Shown in pieces: positions 1 to 8,500 of a DNA stretch of 32,147 nt. Made by a program: the position numbers and the translations under genes. The DNA comes from Streptomyces sp. NP-1717. GTDB lineage: Bacteria > Actinomycetota > Actinomycetes > Streptomycetales > Streptomycetaceae. The DNA lies in NCBI RefSeq assembly GCF_022695985.1, contig NZ_JAAPBF010000067.1, forward strand, positions 1 to 32,147. Reading direction: 5' to 3'. How positions within the stretch are numbered: the stretch's first letter is position 1; the number at the start of each line of letters is the position of its first letter. The notes below the pieces were generated by a model, which was not told the origin of the DNA, ran no database searches, and saw only the letters and a program-made list of their open reading frames with translations.

Positions 1-719
1 GCCGCGGAGCCCGTACCGGCGATCCGCCCCGGCTCAGCCACGCGAACCCCCGCCTCGGCGACGCAGCGCTCGCACAGCGCGTCGAACTCGGGCCACTGAT
101 CCGGTCCCCGCCTCGCGTCCGCCATCACAAGCCAGACCGCCACCGGCACATGTACAGCCAGGGCGATCACGAACCAGAGCCCGCTCGCGTCCGGCAGGCG
201 GGCGTAGAAACCGATGCCGAGGACGAGGACGGCGAACAGACCCCACACCGCCGCCCACCCTTCCCTCTTTCCGGGCACATCGCGCGTCCGGCGAACGGGG
301 AGGGCGCGCCGTGCTGTCCGCCGCAGCTCGGAGCGGAAGCCCGGGAAGCGGGGCGATGCTCGCACCTCCTCCAGAGAGCCGCTTCCTCCGGCCTGGTCGA
401 CGGCCGTTTGCAGGGACGCCAGCAGGGGGTGCGTCTCCGGCCGTGTTTTCCGCGCCGCCCGGCGCCGGCCGTGGGAGGAGGGCCCGGCGGAGAGCAGCAG
501 CATCCCGGCCTGTGTCGCGGCCCGCTCTCCTTCGAGGTGATACATGGCGAGAACGGGCTTGGCGACACCGGTCTCGAAGAAGCGTCCGATGGCCTGCCGG
601 TCGCGCCGGAGCACATGGCGGAGCCGGACCAGCGAGAACGCCATGAAGATCGTGAAAGCGCCCGCCCAGACCGCCGCGAAGGCCCAGAAGGTCGGTAAGT
701 CCGTCAAGAAGCCTGGCAT
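1..719 (-). CDS. membrane protein of unknown function, C-terminus beyond window
   Basis: The frame is open from ATG 719 to the left edge (about 239 codons seen), so the stop is outside. I do not recognise the family. Three membrane spans can be read: residues about 10-30 (starting FWAFAAVWAGAF), then WAAVWGLFAVLVLGIGFYA, then LWFVIALAVHVPVAVWLVMA after a short loop. Between spans 1 and 2 lies a basic, Arg-rich cytoplasmic-looking stretch of roughly 110 residues. The start is supported by a GGGGG purine run 6-7 bases upstream and by the first span beginning just after it. Codon 8 is TTA (698-696), the rare leucine codon read by the bldA tRNA in Streptomyces; I found no other in-frame TTA in the genes of this window. 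It lies in the same direction as the hydrolase ending at 992, 272 bases away. Confidence 0.75.
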   Translation of the reverse strand, partial: MPGFLTDLPTFWAFAAVWAGAFTIFMAFSLVRLRHVLRRDRQAIGRFFETGVAKPVLAMYHLEGERAATQAGMLLLSAGPSSHGRRRAARKTRPETHPLLASLQTAVDQAGGSGSLEEVRASPRFPGFRSELRRTARRALPVRRTRDVPGKREGWAAVWGLFAVLVLGIGFYARLPDASGLWFVIALAVHVPVAVWLVMADARRGPDQWPEFDALCERCVAEAGVRVAEPGRIAGTGSA

Positions 720-991
720 CGGTTGCCCCCACTGTCCCTCGCCGATCCATCCGATCCATCCGGTCCGTCAGGGCTGCCGAGCAAGCGGTGTCCCCGGCTT
801 CCAGCGTGGCAGGAACGACTCCCGCCGCACAGACGCCCGCGAACGCGCCGACCCGCCCCGGCACGCCGGCTCCGGCCTGATCCGATCCACCGTGTCGGAC
901 TGGTCGAAGGGCGGACGGCAGACGTCGGAGAGTTCGTCCGGGGGCGGGCGGATCGTGTCGCCGGGGTCGAAGAGGTCTCCCGTCCCTGGTG
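720..991. other. gap between membrane protein and glycoside hydrolase
   Basis: About 270 bases between the hydrolase stop and the membrane-protein start. I found no convincing gene, strong hairpin or promoter here. A long minus-strand frame crosses it but is the out-of-frame shadow of the hydrolase. Confidence 0.5.
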
Positions 992-3373
992 TCAGCGGTG
1001 ACCGTCGGTTCGAGGTTCGCCGGGGCGTCGCGAACGGGCCGCCCGCGACAGGGTGTGGTGGCCCTGACCGTCCGTCCTGGGCGCGAGGCCGTGGTAGATC
1101 CGGGGCGCGCCGTCGAGTGTCAGCGTCACCTTGCCGCCGGTGACCGGGATCCGCCGGACCTGGCCGACCGCGTCCACCTCCTGTACGGCGGTCGTGGCGG
1201 CGACCACGACCGTGGTCTTGGTCGGCCAAGGGTCGGTCCATACCTCGGGGGCGGGGAAGTGCCAGTCGGTGCGCGGGCCGGCGGTGTTCAGCAGGTAGCC
1301 GTCGGCCCGATTCCACAGCACGACCGCGGGGCCGCCGGGTGTGTCGAACCACAAGCCGGACGTCCGCGGGTCGGCGAAGGTCAGCCGGCCCCGGAAGGTG
1401 GCCCGGTCGAGCGTGCGGGCCGCGGTCGCGTACGCCAGGAGTGACGGCTTCGGGCTGAGGTCGCGGTTCATCAGACCGTAGTGGTACTCGGCGTTGTCCG
1501 GGTCGGCGACCTGCGGCATGCCGAGCACGCTGTCGTGGAACTGGTACCAGCACACGGCCCGGATCCCCTCGGCCTTGGCCAGTGCGAGGGTCAGCAGTAC
1601 GTTCTCGGCGGCATGCCGGTAGGTGTCGTGCCACCAGCTGTTGGGCTTGGTGGGGGCGTACGCCTCGGTCAGCCAGATCTCCTTCTCGCCGTGCTCGGCC
1701 ATGAGTGCCTTCAGTTGGCGCAGGCCGCCGTAGAAGTTCCAGTAGGTGCCGTTGCCGCCGGTGGTCCAGTCGTCGCCCGGCGGTATGTAGTCCGGGGTGA
1801 AGTTGCCGCGTCCCGGGTGGTAGGCGAAGGCGTCGATCATGTCCCAGCCGCCCGCCGCGATGAAGTTCTCCACCCATGGCTTGTCCATGCCGGCCAGGCC
1901 GTTGTTCATCAGCTTGATGGTGTCGCCGGTGGCCGCCCGCCGGTCGAAAACCGGCCGTAGTGCCTTGTCCAGGTATGCCTGCGCGGCTTCGCCGGTGTTG
2001 AACGGTCTGTTCAGCTCGTTGCCGACCTCGAAGTACCCGGCGCCCGCACCGACCGCCACCGCCAGCTTTTCGGCGGCCCAGGTGGCCGCCTGGGCGTCGG
2101 TGACGTCCAGCGACGGCTGGAGTTCGATGTTGTGCCGCATGCCGCGGGCGTCGAAGGCGGCGGGCGGCAGCCCGGGGCCGCCGTCGTAGGCGATCCGGAC
2201 CAGGCTGATGCCGGCCTTCTGCCAGAGGTCCAGCACCGCGTCGTCGCTCGGCCGTCGCAGCCACGGGTAGTTGGCGACGGCGAACATGCTGTCGGTGCCG
2301 GCCTGGTAGTCGTATGACGGCAGGACCGCGAGATTGGTCCGGGCGAACGCCTCGTCGTCACCGGATCTGACGACGACTTCGGCCAGTGCGATCCCGCCGG
2401 CCGGGGCGGTCAGGGTGAAGGTGTGCTGCCAGGTGGCGGCCGCGGCGACGCTGCCGGTCGTGGTCGTCTCGGCCAGCAGGGCGCCGTCGAAGCCGCGCAC
2501 CCACAGTTCCAGTTCGACCGTTCTGGCCGCGCCGCCGTTGGCGACGAGGGCGGTGAGTGCCATCTGCTCGCCGGCCGACTCGTACAGGTTGAAGTCCCGG
2601 TTCGTGGTGAGTTCGAGGCCGAGTTCGCGGCCCCGGCCGATGGTGGCGGTGGCTGACGGCCGGGTCTCGGAGAAGAAGAAGTCGGCCCGGCTGGTCCAGC
2701 CTCCGGCGGGGTCGGCGACACCCGGCGCGTGCACCCAGGTCGCGTTCGTCCATGCCTGGCGGGACCGCTCCAGCAGGAACAGGCCGTGCAGCGTGGTCCC
2801 CCAGGCGGAGGTGTGCGCGACGCCGAGGGTGCTCTCGTACGGGATGCCCCCGCCGGTGTCGCGGACCCATTCGGTGATCGCGGCGTAGTCGTCGGGCGTG
2901 GTCGGCGCCTGGATCGCCCGGCTGAACAGGAAGCCGTCCGGGACCAGCGTGGCCGCCCCCGTGACGTGCCACTCCAGCACGGCATGGGAGGTGCCGACGC
3001 TGAACCAGCCGGTGACGGCGGTCGCTCCGGCGGCGGCGTCGAACGTGTAGTCCATCCGGATCGCCGGCGTCCCGTCCGGGAGCGCGCTCAGCGCCGGGGT
3101 GCCGCCGGTGGACACATGGATGCCGGTGACACTGTCCTTGACCTGGAACTTCGAACCGGCCGACCGGGTGACGCCACCGGCGTCACGGATGGCGAGCCTG
3201 CCGCCCGCACCGGCCAGCAGGCTGATGCCACCGGCGGTCAGGGTGACATCGCCGGCCGCGGCGTGCGCGGTGGTCGGGGCCGGCTCGGCGACGAGCACGA
3301 CGCCGGCGGCGAGGGCCGCGCCGAGGAAGCCACGGCGGTTGAGGGTGGGTCGGGAGAAGCCTTCGGAGACCAT
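992..3373 (-). CDS. Tat-exported clan GH-A glycoside hydrolase, substrate unknown
   Basis: A 793-residue secreted protein. The N-terminus holds a twin-arginine signal (NRRGFLG at 12-18, hydrophobic core, AHA-type cleavage near 38). Residues about 45-350 look like beta-sandwich material. A TIM-barrel domain runs from about 360 to 660, and a final beta domain from about 665 to 765. In the barrel, YFEVGNELN puts the probable acid/base at Glu453 and EIWLTEAY puts the probable nucleophile at Glu570, the spacing typical of retaining clan GH-A enzymes. I cannot place it in a numbered GH family. The frame can be read 45 codons further upstream, but ATG 3373 is preferred: it has AGGAG about 9 bases before it and begins just ahead of the Tat motif. 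It is divergent from the LacI gene at 3549, and a 12-bp box (3408-3419) sits between its start and the shared promoter region, so repression by that regulator is likely. It probably acts outside the cell and feeds the importer at 6237-9332. Confidence 0.85.
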   Translation of the reverse strand: MVSEGFSRPTLNRRGFLGAALAAGVVLVAEPAPTTAHAAAGDVTLTAGGISLLAGAGGRLAIRDAGGVTRSAGSKFQVKDSVTGIHVSTGGTPALSALPDGTPAIRMDYTFDAAAGATAVTGWFSVGTSHAVLEWHVTGAATLVPDGFLFSRAIQAPTTPDDYAAITEWVRDTGGGIPYESTLGVAHTSAWGTTLHGLFLLERSRQAWTNATWVHAPGVADPAGGWTSRADFFFSETRPSATATIGRGRELGLELTTNRDFNLYESAGEQMALTALVANGGAARTVELELWVRGFDGALLAETTTTGSVAAAATWQHTFTLTAPAGGIALAEVVVRSGDDEAFARTNLAVLPSYDYQAGTDSMFAVANYPWLRRPSDDAVLDLWQKAGISLVRIAYDGGPGLPPAAFDARGMRHNIELQPSLDVTDAQAATWAAEKLAVAVGAGAGYFEVGNELNRPFNTGEAAQAYLDKALRPVFDRRAATGDTIKLMNNGLAGMDKPWVENFIAAGGWDMIDAFAYHPGRGNFTPDYIPPGDDWTTGGNGTYWNFYGGLRQLKALMAEHGEKEIWLTEAYAPTKPNSWWHDTYRHAAENVLLTLALAKAEGIRAVCWYQFHDSVLGMPQVADPDNAEYHYGLMNRDLSPKPSLLAYATAARTLDRATFRGRLTFADPRTSGLWFDTPGGPAVVLWNRADGYLLNTAGPRTDWHFPAPEVWTDPWPTKTTVVVAATTAVQEVDAVGQVRRIPVTGGKVTLTLDGAPRIYHGLAPRTDGQGHHTLSRAARSRRPGEPRTDGHR

Positions 3374-3407
3374 CGTCCGCTCCTGTCCAGCGCTTGGCGG
3401 CGCAGGC

Positions 3408-3419
3408 TGATAATGCCTA
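3408..3419. promoter_or_regulatory. 12-bp box, left copy (candidate LacI-type operator)
   Basis: TGATAATGCCTA on the plus strand; read in the sense of the hydrolase gene it is TAGGCATTATCA, ending 34 bases before the ATG at 3373. The identical box occurs in mirror orientation at 3525-3536. It is AT-rich against its surroundings. The box alone is not a clean palindrome, so it may be one half of a looped operator or a site overlapping a -10 region. Confidence 0.6.
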
Positions 3420-3475
3420 TTTTCAACTTGGTGAACGACACGTTTCCAGGTCGCTACCTTGGTGTCAACGGACTC

Positions 3476-3505
3476 TTGCCTTGTCAATCCCTCGTGCGTT
3501 ACGGT
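3476..3505 (+). promoter_or_regulatory. candidate promoter of the LacI-FAD-ABC operon
   Basis: TTGCCT (3476-3481) and TACGGT (3500-3505) with an 18-base spacer resemble SigHrdB-type -35 and -10 elements. The predicted transcription start near 3512 would place the 12-bp box at 3525-3536 just downstream of it, where a repressor would block elongation or initiation. Prediction by eye only. Confidence 0.35.
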
Positions 3506-3524
3506 CACGGCCAGCAGATGAAGT

Positions 3525-3536
3525 TAGGCATTATCA
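3525..3536. promoter_or_regulatory. 12-bp box, right copy (candidate LacI-type operator)
   Basis: TAGGCATTATCA on the plus strand, 12 bases before the LacI ATG (3549) and directly upstream of its ribosome site GGAGGAG (3540-3546). It is the exact inverted copy of the box at 3408-3419, and three of the next five bases outward (T, T, C) also match. Its place suggests autorepression. Confidence 0.6.
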
Positions 3537-3548
3537 AATGGAGGAGCG

Positions 3549-4598
3549 ATGTCGCCGAGACCTCGCCGTGTCACGCAGCGCGAGATCGCAGAGCTGGCAG
3601 GCGTCAGTCAGACCACGGTGTCGGTGGTGTTGAACGACCGCGACGACTCGAACGTGCGGGTCCCCGAGGCCACCCGGGCGCGGGTGAAGGAGGCCATCGA
3701 GCAGCTGTCGTACGTCGCGGATCCCGCGGCCCGCCGGCTCGCCGGCCTGGACAACCAGATCATCGGCGTCTTCACCTACGAGGCGGCCTTGTCCCCCGAG
3801 AGCATGGACTTCTACGGTCCGCTGCTGAACGGGATCGAGCGAGCCGCCGAGCAGATCGGCTGCGACCTGCTGTTCTTCACCTCCTCACCGGTCGAGAACG
3901 GCACGCGCAGCCTCTTCCACCGCAAGACCCGGCTGCGGCTGACCGACGGCTGCGTCCTGCTCGGTCAGCAGATGGTCGCGTCCGAGCTGGAACGGCTGGT
4001 CGCCGAGCAGTTCCCGTTCGTCGCGATCGGCCGCCGGGACGAGACCGCCGCCGCGGTGCCGTACGTGGCGATCGACTACATCACCCCGACCACCGCGCTG
4101 ATCGATCAGGCGGCGGCCGGCGGGCACCAGCAGGCGCTGTACATCCACCGCGGCCGTGACTCGCCGACCGCCCGGGACCGGCGCGACACCGTCGAGGGTG
4201 CCTCGGCGGCGGGCAGGCTGGCCTTCCTGCTGGTCGGCGAGGAGCGGATAGGCGAGCTGCCCCGACTGGCGCGGGCGACCGGGGCCACCTTGATCATCGC
4301 GGAGGACGCGTTCCTGGCGGAGGATGTCGCGTACGCGCTGTTCGGCGCCGGAGTCGCCGTACCGGACGAGATCTCGCTCGCCGCACTCGGTGAGGTACGC
4401 GGCCATCGCGTGGAGGGCCGGTCCCTGGCCGGCTTCCACGTCCCCAGGCAGCAGCTGGCGGCCGAGGCACTCGATCTCCTCCAGCTTCTGATCACCACGG
4501 CCCCGCAGGAGTGGACCGGTCTTGACCGGGAGCGGCTGCTGGTCGCCGAGGTCGAGCCGGGGGACACGATCGTCGGGCGAACGGACGCGCCGTCATGA
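3549..4598 (+). CDS. LacI-family transcriptional regulator
   Basis: A 349-residue regulator. The N-terminal helix-turn-helix is clear (TQREIAELAGVSQTTVSVVL, about residues 9-28), followed by the LacI hinge segment (VPEATRARVKEAIEQLSYVA) and a periplasmic-binding-protein-like effector domain starting at IIGVFTYEAAL (about residue 75). The length is usual for the family. Ribosome site GGAGGAG stands 3 bases before the ATG. The stop overlaps the next ATG as ATGA (4595-4598), so the oxidoreductase is probably translationally coupled to it. It is the first gene of the plus-strand operon and faces the secreted hydrolase. By analogy with LacI-type sugar regulators it is probably a local repressor, released by a sugar imported through the neighbouring transporter. 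The boxes at 3408 and 3525 are its candidate operators. The ligand is unknown. Confidence 0.9.
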   Translation: MSPRPRRVTQREIAELAGVSQTTVSVVLNDRDDSNVRVPEATRARVKEAIEQLSYVADPAARRLAGLDNQIIGVFTYEAALSPESMDFYGPLLNGIERAAEQIGCDLLFFTSSPVENGTRSLFHRKTRLRLTDGCVLLGQQMVASELERLVAEQFPFVAIGRRDETAAAVPYVAIDYITPTTALIDQAAAGGHQQALYIHRGRDSPTARDRRDTVEGASAAGRLAFLLVGEERIGELPRLARATGATLIIAEDAFLAEDVAYALFGAGVAVPDEISLAALGEVRGHRVEGRSLAGFHVPRQQLAAEALDLLQLLITTAPQEWTGLDRERLLVAEVEPGDTIVGRTDAPS

Positions 4599-6193
4599 CC
4601 GACAGGATCACCGCCGAGGTCGCGATCATCGGCGGCGGACTCGGCTCCGTCGCCGCGGCGCTGGCGCTGCTGCAACACGGCCGCCGTGTGGTGCTGACCG
4701 AGGAGTACGCCTGGCTCGGCGGGCAGCTCACCTCGCAGGCCGTGCCGCCCGACGAGCACATCTGGGTGGAGCGGTTCGGCGTCACGGCGCGCTACCGCGC
4801 GCTGCGGGAGGGCATCCGCCGCTACTACCGCGATCACTACCCACTGACGGCCGCCGCGCGCGCCGACCGGGAACTCAACCCGGGCCGTGGCCGGGTGAGC
4901 AGGCTGTGCCACGAACCGCGGGTGGCCGACGCGGTGATCACCGCCCTGCTCGCGCCGTACCGGTCGACCGGACGCCTCACCGTCCTGCACCCCGCGGTAC
5001 CCGTCGCGGCCGAGGCGAGCGACGCGACGGTCCGTACCGTCACCGTCGCCGACCCGCGCACCGGGGCCGAGACCGTGATCAGCGCCGAGTACGTCCTGGA
5101 CGGGACCGAGACCGGCGATCTGCTGCCGCTGACCGGGACCGAGTACGTCGTGGGTGCCGAGGGGCGGTTCGACACCGGGGAGCCGAGTGCTCCCGAGGCG
5201 GCCGATCCGGCCAATGTGCAGTCCATCGCGTGGTGTTTCGCCTTCGATCACGTCGCGGGTGACCACACCATCGCCAGGCCGGACGACTACGACTTCTGGC
5301 GCTCGTTCGAACTGCCCTTCTGGGGTGCGCCGATGCTGTCCTTCACCGCGCCCGACCCCCGCACCCTCCTGCCGGAGGAACGGACCATGAACGTCAACCC
5401 CGCCGGCGACGCCACCGGGGACCCCCGATTCGACGCGGGCGACCGGGATCTGTGGCAGTTCCGGCGGATCGCCGCCCGGCAGAACTTCGCCGACGGCTTC
5501 TACGACAGTGACATCGTGCTGGCCAACTGGCCCCAACTGGACTACGTCAGCGGCTCGATCATCGACACCGACGACCGGCAGCTCCACCTGGACGCCGCCA
5601 AGGCACAGTCCCGCGCCTACGTGTACTGGCTCCAGACCGAAGCACCTCGTCCGGACGGTGGCCGCGGCTGGCCCGGACTGCGGCTGCGCGGTGATCTGGT
5701 CGGCACCGCCGACGGGTTCGCGCAGGCCCCGTACATACGCGAGTCCCGGCGGATCAGGGCACTCACCACCGTCCGCGAGCAGGACATCTCGGTCAAGGCC
5801 CGCGGGGACGCCGGACCGGCCCGGTTCGACGGCTCGGTCGGGGTGGGGATGTACCGGATCGATCTGCATCCCTCCACCGGCGGCGACAACTACATCGACG
5901 TCGAGTGCGCGCCGTTCGAGATACCGCTCGGCGCGCTGGTCCCGGTGGCCACCCAGAACCTGGTGCCGGCCGCCAAGAACATCGGTACCACCCACATCAG
6001 CAACGGCGCCTACCGGCTGCATCCGGTCGAGTGGAACGTCGGTGAATCGGCCGGGGAACTCGTCGCGTACTGCCTCGAACTCGGCCTGAGCCCGCGGCAG
6101 ATCGCGACCGACGAGGACCTCGTCGACCGACTCCAGGGCAGGTTGACCGCGGCCGGGATCGAACTCCACTGGCCGCACATCGCCGGCTATTAG
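4595..6193 (+). CDS. FAD-dependent oxidoreductase (PF12831-like)
   Basis: A 532-residue flavoprotein. The N-terminal dinucleotide fold is visible as VAIIGGGLGSVAAALALL (GGGLGS about residues 13-18), with acidic and GGQ elements typical of this group following (EEYAWLGGQL). Near the C-terminus it has the family-like run RLHPVEWNVGESAG, which contributes to the flavin site. No signal peptide or membrane span is seen, so it should be cytoplasmic. It starts inside the LacI stop codon (ATGA overlap) and lies 43 bases before the solute-binding protein gene, so it belongs to the sugar-uptake operon. Members of this family occur beside carbohydrate genes, but the reaction is generally unassigned. Oxidation of an imported sugar or glycoside is an inference from context only. 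Confidence 0.85.
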   Translation: MTDRITAEVAIIGGGLGSVAAALALLQHGRRVVLTEEYAWLGGQLTSQAVPPDEHIWVERFGVTARYRALREGIRRYYRDHYPLTAAARADRELNPGRGRVSRLCHEPRVADAVITALLAPYRSTGRLTVLHPAVPVAAEASDATVRTVTVADPRTGAETVISAEYVLDGTETGDLLPLTGTEYVVGAEGRFDTGEPSAPEAADPANVQSIAWCFAFDHVAGDHTIARPDDYDFWRSFELPFWGAPMLSFTAPDPRTLLPEERTMNVNPAGDATGDPRFDAGDRDLWQFRRIAARQNFADGFYDSDIVLANWPQLDYVSGSIIDTDDRQLHLDAAKAQSRAYVYWLQTEAPRPDGGRGWPGLRLRGDLVGTADGFAQAPYIRESRRIRALTTVREQDISVKARGDAGPARFDGSVGVGMYRIDLHPSTGGDNYIDVECAPFEIPLGALVPVATQNLVPAAKNIGTTHISNGAYRLHPVEWNVGESAGELVAYCLELGLSPRQIATDEDLVDRLQGRLTAAGIELHWPHIAGY

Positions 6194-6236
6194 CCAACTG
6201 AGGCGCAGCGCGCCGAGAGCAGGAAAGACCCACACC

Positions 6237-7508
6237 ATGAACAGAGCAAGAAAGCTGCTCGGCGCGGTCGCGCTGACGACGGCGCTGACGATGACAGCCG
6301 CCTGCGGCGCGTCCACCGACGGGGCCGGGGAGTCAAAGGCCACGGACGTCAAGCTGCGGATGACGGTCTGGACCTCGAACGAGGACCAGCTCAGGCTGTT
6401 CGAGACGATCGCCGCCGCTTACCGCGCCGAGCACCCCGAGGTCTCCGCGATCACGTTCGAGAGCCTGCCCTTCGAGGACTACAACACCACCCTGACCACG
6501 CAGATAGCCGGCGGCAACGCTCCCGACCTGGCCTGGATGGGTGATCTGTCGACGGACCTGATCGCCGCCGACGCGCTGGTGGGGCTGACCGACGAGCTGA
6601 AGGCGACCGACGGCTGGGGGTACGACGACCTGGAGGACAGCGCGACCAAGGAGTTCAGCCGGGACGGCACGCTGTACGCCTACCCGTTCTCGACCTCGCC
6701 GTTCGCGCTGTACGTGAACACCGACCTGCTGGCGGAGGCCGGGCAGAAGATCGACCCGAAGGCCCTGACGTGGGACCAGGTCGCCGCCGCCGGTGCGGCC
6801 GTCCACGCGGACACCGGAAAGGGCGGTTTCGTCGTCCGGGACTTCGACTACAAGTCGTGGAACATGCTGGCCACGGTGTGGACCGGCTTCGGCGCCGCCG
6901 CGTGGAGCCCGGACGGCAAGACCTGCACCTTCGCCGACCCCGAGATGCGGCGGGCGTTCACCTTCCTGCACGACGCCGCTTTCAAGTCCAAGGCCATGCC
7001 CGGCCCCGGCACGACCGCCGACTTCTTCGCCGGTGACGCCGCCTTCACCGTGGCCCAGGTCTCCCGCGCCTCGCTGCTCACCGACAAGTTCGAGTACGCC
7101 CTGTACCCGCTGCCGGCGGGCCCGGCGGGGCGGTACTCCGTCATCGGCCAGGCCGGCGTGGGCGTTCTGGCCGCGGGCAAGCACAAGACCCAGGCAACGG
7201 ACTTCCTCGCCTACCTGACGAATCCGGCGAACTCGCAGAAGCTGGCGCGGTTCTTCCCGCCGCCGCGCAAGTCTCTGCTCACCGGCGCGAGGCTCGCCGC
7301 CGACACCAAGGTGCTGACCGCCGCGCAACTCCAGGAAGCCGTGGTCGACCAGCTGCCCGACGCCGTCACCCTGCCCAACCACACCAGTCCGGCCGAGATC
7401 GCCCAGAAGGGCAAGACCGCTCTGGACGCGATGTGGAAGGCCGACGCCGACATCCCCGCCGTGCTGAAGTCGGTCTGCACCGCGATCGAACCGATCCTGG
7501 CCAAGTGA
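6237..7508 (+). CDS. sugar ABC transporter solute-binding lipoprotein
   Basis: A 423-residue family 1 extracellular solute-binding protein. The signal sequence ends in a lipobox-like MTAAC with Cys23 as the lipidation site; the residue at -3 is Thr rather than the usual Leu. The mature protein starts with a Ser/Gly/Ala linker, then the fold typical of carbohydrate binders (LRMTVWTSNEDQLRLFETIA, PDLAWMGDLSTDLIA, YAYPFSTSPFALYVNTDLL). It should sit on the outer face of the membrane and deliver an oligosaccharide to the two permeases that follow. The permease gene begins 2 bases after its stop, so the genes form one operon with the oxidoreductase. The sugar cannot be deduced from sequence alone. 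Confidence 0.92.
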   Translation: MNRARKLLGAVALTTALTMTAACGASTDGAGESKATDVKLRMTVWTSNEDQLRLFETIAAAYRAEHPEVSAITFESLPFEDYNTTLTTQIAGGNAPDLAWMGDLSTDLIAADALVGLTDELKATDGWGYDDLEDSATKEFSRDGTLYAYPFSTSPFALYVNTDLLAEAGQKIDPKALTWDQVAAAGAAVHADTGKGGFVVRDFDYKSWNMLATVWTGFGAAAWSPDGKTCTFADPEMRRAFTFLHDAAFKSKAMPGPGTTADFFAGDAAFTVAQVSRASLLTDKFEYALYPLPAGPAGRYSVIGQAGVGVLAAGKHKTQATDFLAYLTNPANSQKLARFFPPPRKSLLTGARLAADTKVLTAAQLQEAVVDQLPDAVTLPNHTSPAEIAQKGKTALDAMWKADADIPAVLKSVCTAIEPILAK

Positions 7509-7510
7509 CC

Positions 7511-8500
7511 ATGACCGGCCTCACGAAGACCCTCGCGAAGAGCCGCACGAGGGCCCGTACGAGGACACCGGACCTCTCCCTGGCGCCGGCAGCGGTCCGG
7601 GAGACCTCCGGACCGCCGTTCTGGACGACCCGGCGCAGAGATGTGCTCGCCGGCTATCTGTTCATCACGCCGCAGCTCGCCGGAGTCGTGCTGTTCGTAC
7701 TGATCCCGGTCGGCCTGGCGATCTGGTACAGCCTCAACGACTGGAACGTCTTCACCGGCGAACAGACCTTCGTCGGCGCCGGCAACTACGCGGCCCTGGC
7801 CGACGACCCGCAACTGGCATCGGTGCTGGGGGCGACCGCCGTCTTCTGCGGCGGGGTCGTGGTCCTGAACATCAGCCTGGGACTGCTGCTCGCCGTACTG
7901 CTGAACCGGCGCTTCCGCGGCGCGACGTTCTTCCGCACCCTGTTCTTCTCCCCGGTCGTCGTCTCCGTGGTGGCGTGGACCCTGGTCTGGGGCTTCCTGC
8001 TCCAGGACAACGGCGGCGTCAACGGGCTTCTCGGCGCTGTCGGCATCAAGGGGCCGAACTGGCTCCAGGACGGCGACACCGCGATGCTGTCGGTGATCAT
8101 CACGCAGGTGATCCGAAGCGTCGGCGTCAACATGGTGCTCTTCCTGGCCGCCTTGCAGGGAGTGCCGACACATCTGTACGAAGCCGCCCGGATCGACGGC
8201 GCGGGGAGCAGGGTGATCTTCACCCGGATCACCCTGCCGCTCATCTCGCCCACGGTGCTGCTGACCGCGATCATCACCGTCGTCGGAGCGTTGCAGTCGT
8301 TCGCGCAGATCGCCGTACTGACCGGCGGCGGACCGGAGTTGAGCACCACCGTGCTCGTCTACTACGTCTTCCAGCAGGCCTTCGAGTTCAACCACATCGG
8401 CTACGGCTCGACGCTGGCCCTGATGCTGCTGTCCTTCGTCATGCTGCTGACATTGGTGCAGTGGCAGTTGCGCCGTAAGTGGGTGTTCCATGAGGAGTAA
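7511..8500 (+). CDS. sugar ABC transporter permease, MalF-type
   Basis: A 329-residue inner-membrane permease of the carbohydrate uptake (CUT1) group. An Arg-rich cytoplasmic N-terminal tail of about 45 residues precedes the first span (LAGYLFITPQLAGVVLFVLI). The ATPase-contact EAA loop is visible as YEAARIDGAGSRVIFTRITL, followed by PLISPTVLL. ATG 7511 lies 2 bases after the binding-protein stop; the frame can be read further upstream, but only inside that gene. It overlaps the next permease gene by 11 bases (8490-8500), showing tight coupling. No ATPase gene is present in the locus, as is usual for Streptomyces CUT1 systems that share the MsiK ATPase. Confidence 0.93.
   Translation: MTGLTKTLAKSRTRARTRTPDLSLAPAAVRETSGPPFWTTRRRDVLAGYLFITPQLAGVVLFVLIPVGLAIWYSLNDWNVFTGEQTFVGAGNYAALADDPQLASVLGATAVFCGGVVVLNISLGLLLAVLLNRRFRGATFFRTLFFSPVVVSVVAWTLVWGFLLQDNGGVNGLLGAVGIKGPNWLQDGDTAMLSVIITQVIRSVGVNMVLFLAALQGVPTHLYEAARIDGAGSRVIFTRITLPLISPTVLLTAIITVVGALQSFAQIAVLTGGGPELSTTVLVYYVFQQAFEFNHIGYGSTLALMLLSFVMLLTLVQWQLRRKWVFHEE

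Noticed and set aside
768..2264. Long Arg/Gly-rich minus-strand frame within the glycoside hydrolase
   Set aside because: It is a second reading frame of the hydrolase, with shadow composition; the catalytic motifs are in the other frame.
3463..3468. TTGACA on the minus strand as the -35 of the hydrolase promoter
   Set aside because: No acceptable -10 element was found 16-19 bases downstream, so I did not call a promoter.
4106..6352. A 748-codon open frame on the minus strand across the LacI and oxidoreductase genes
   Set aside because: It is antisense to two clear genes, has no recognisable domain and is the usual result of GC-rich codon bias.
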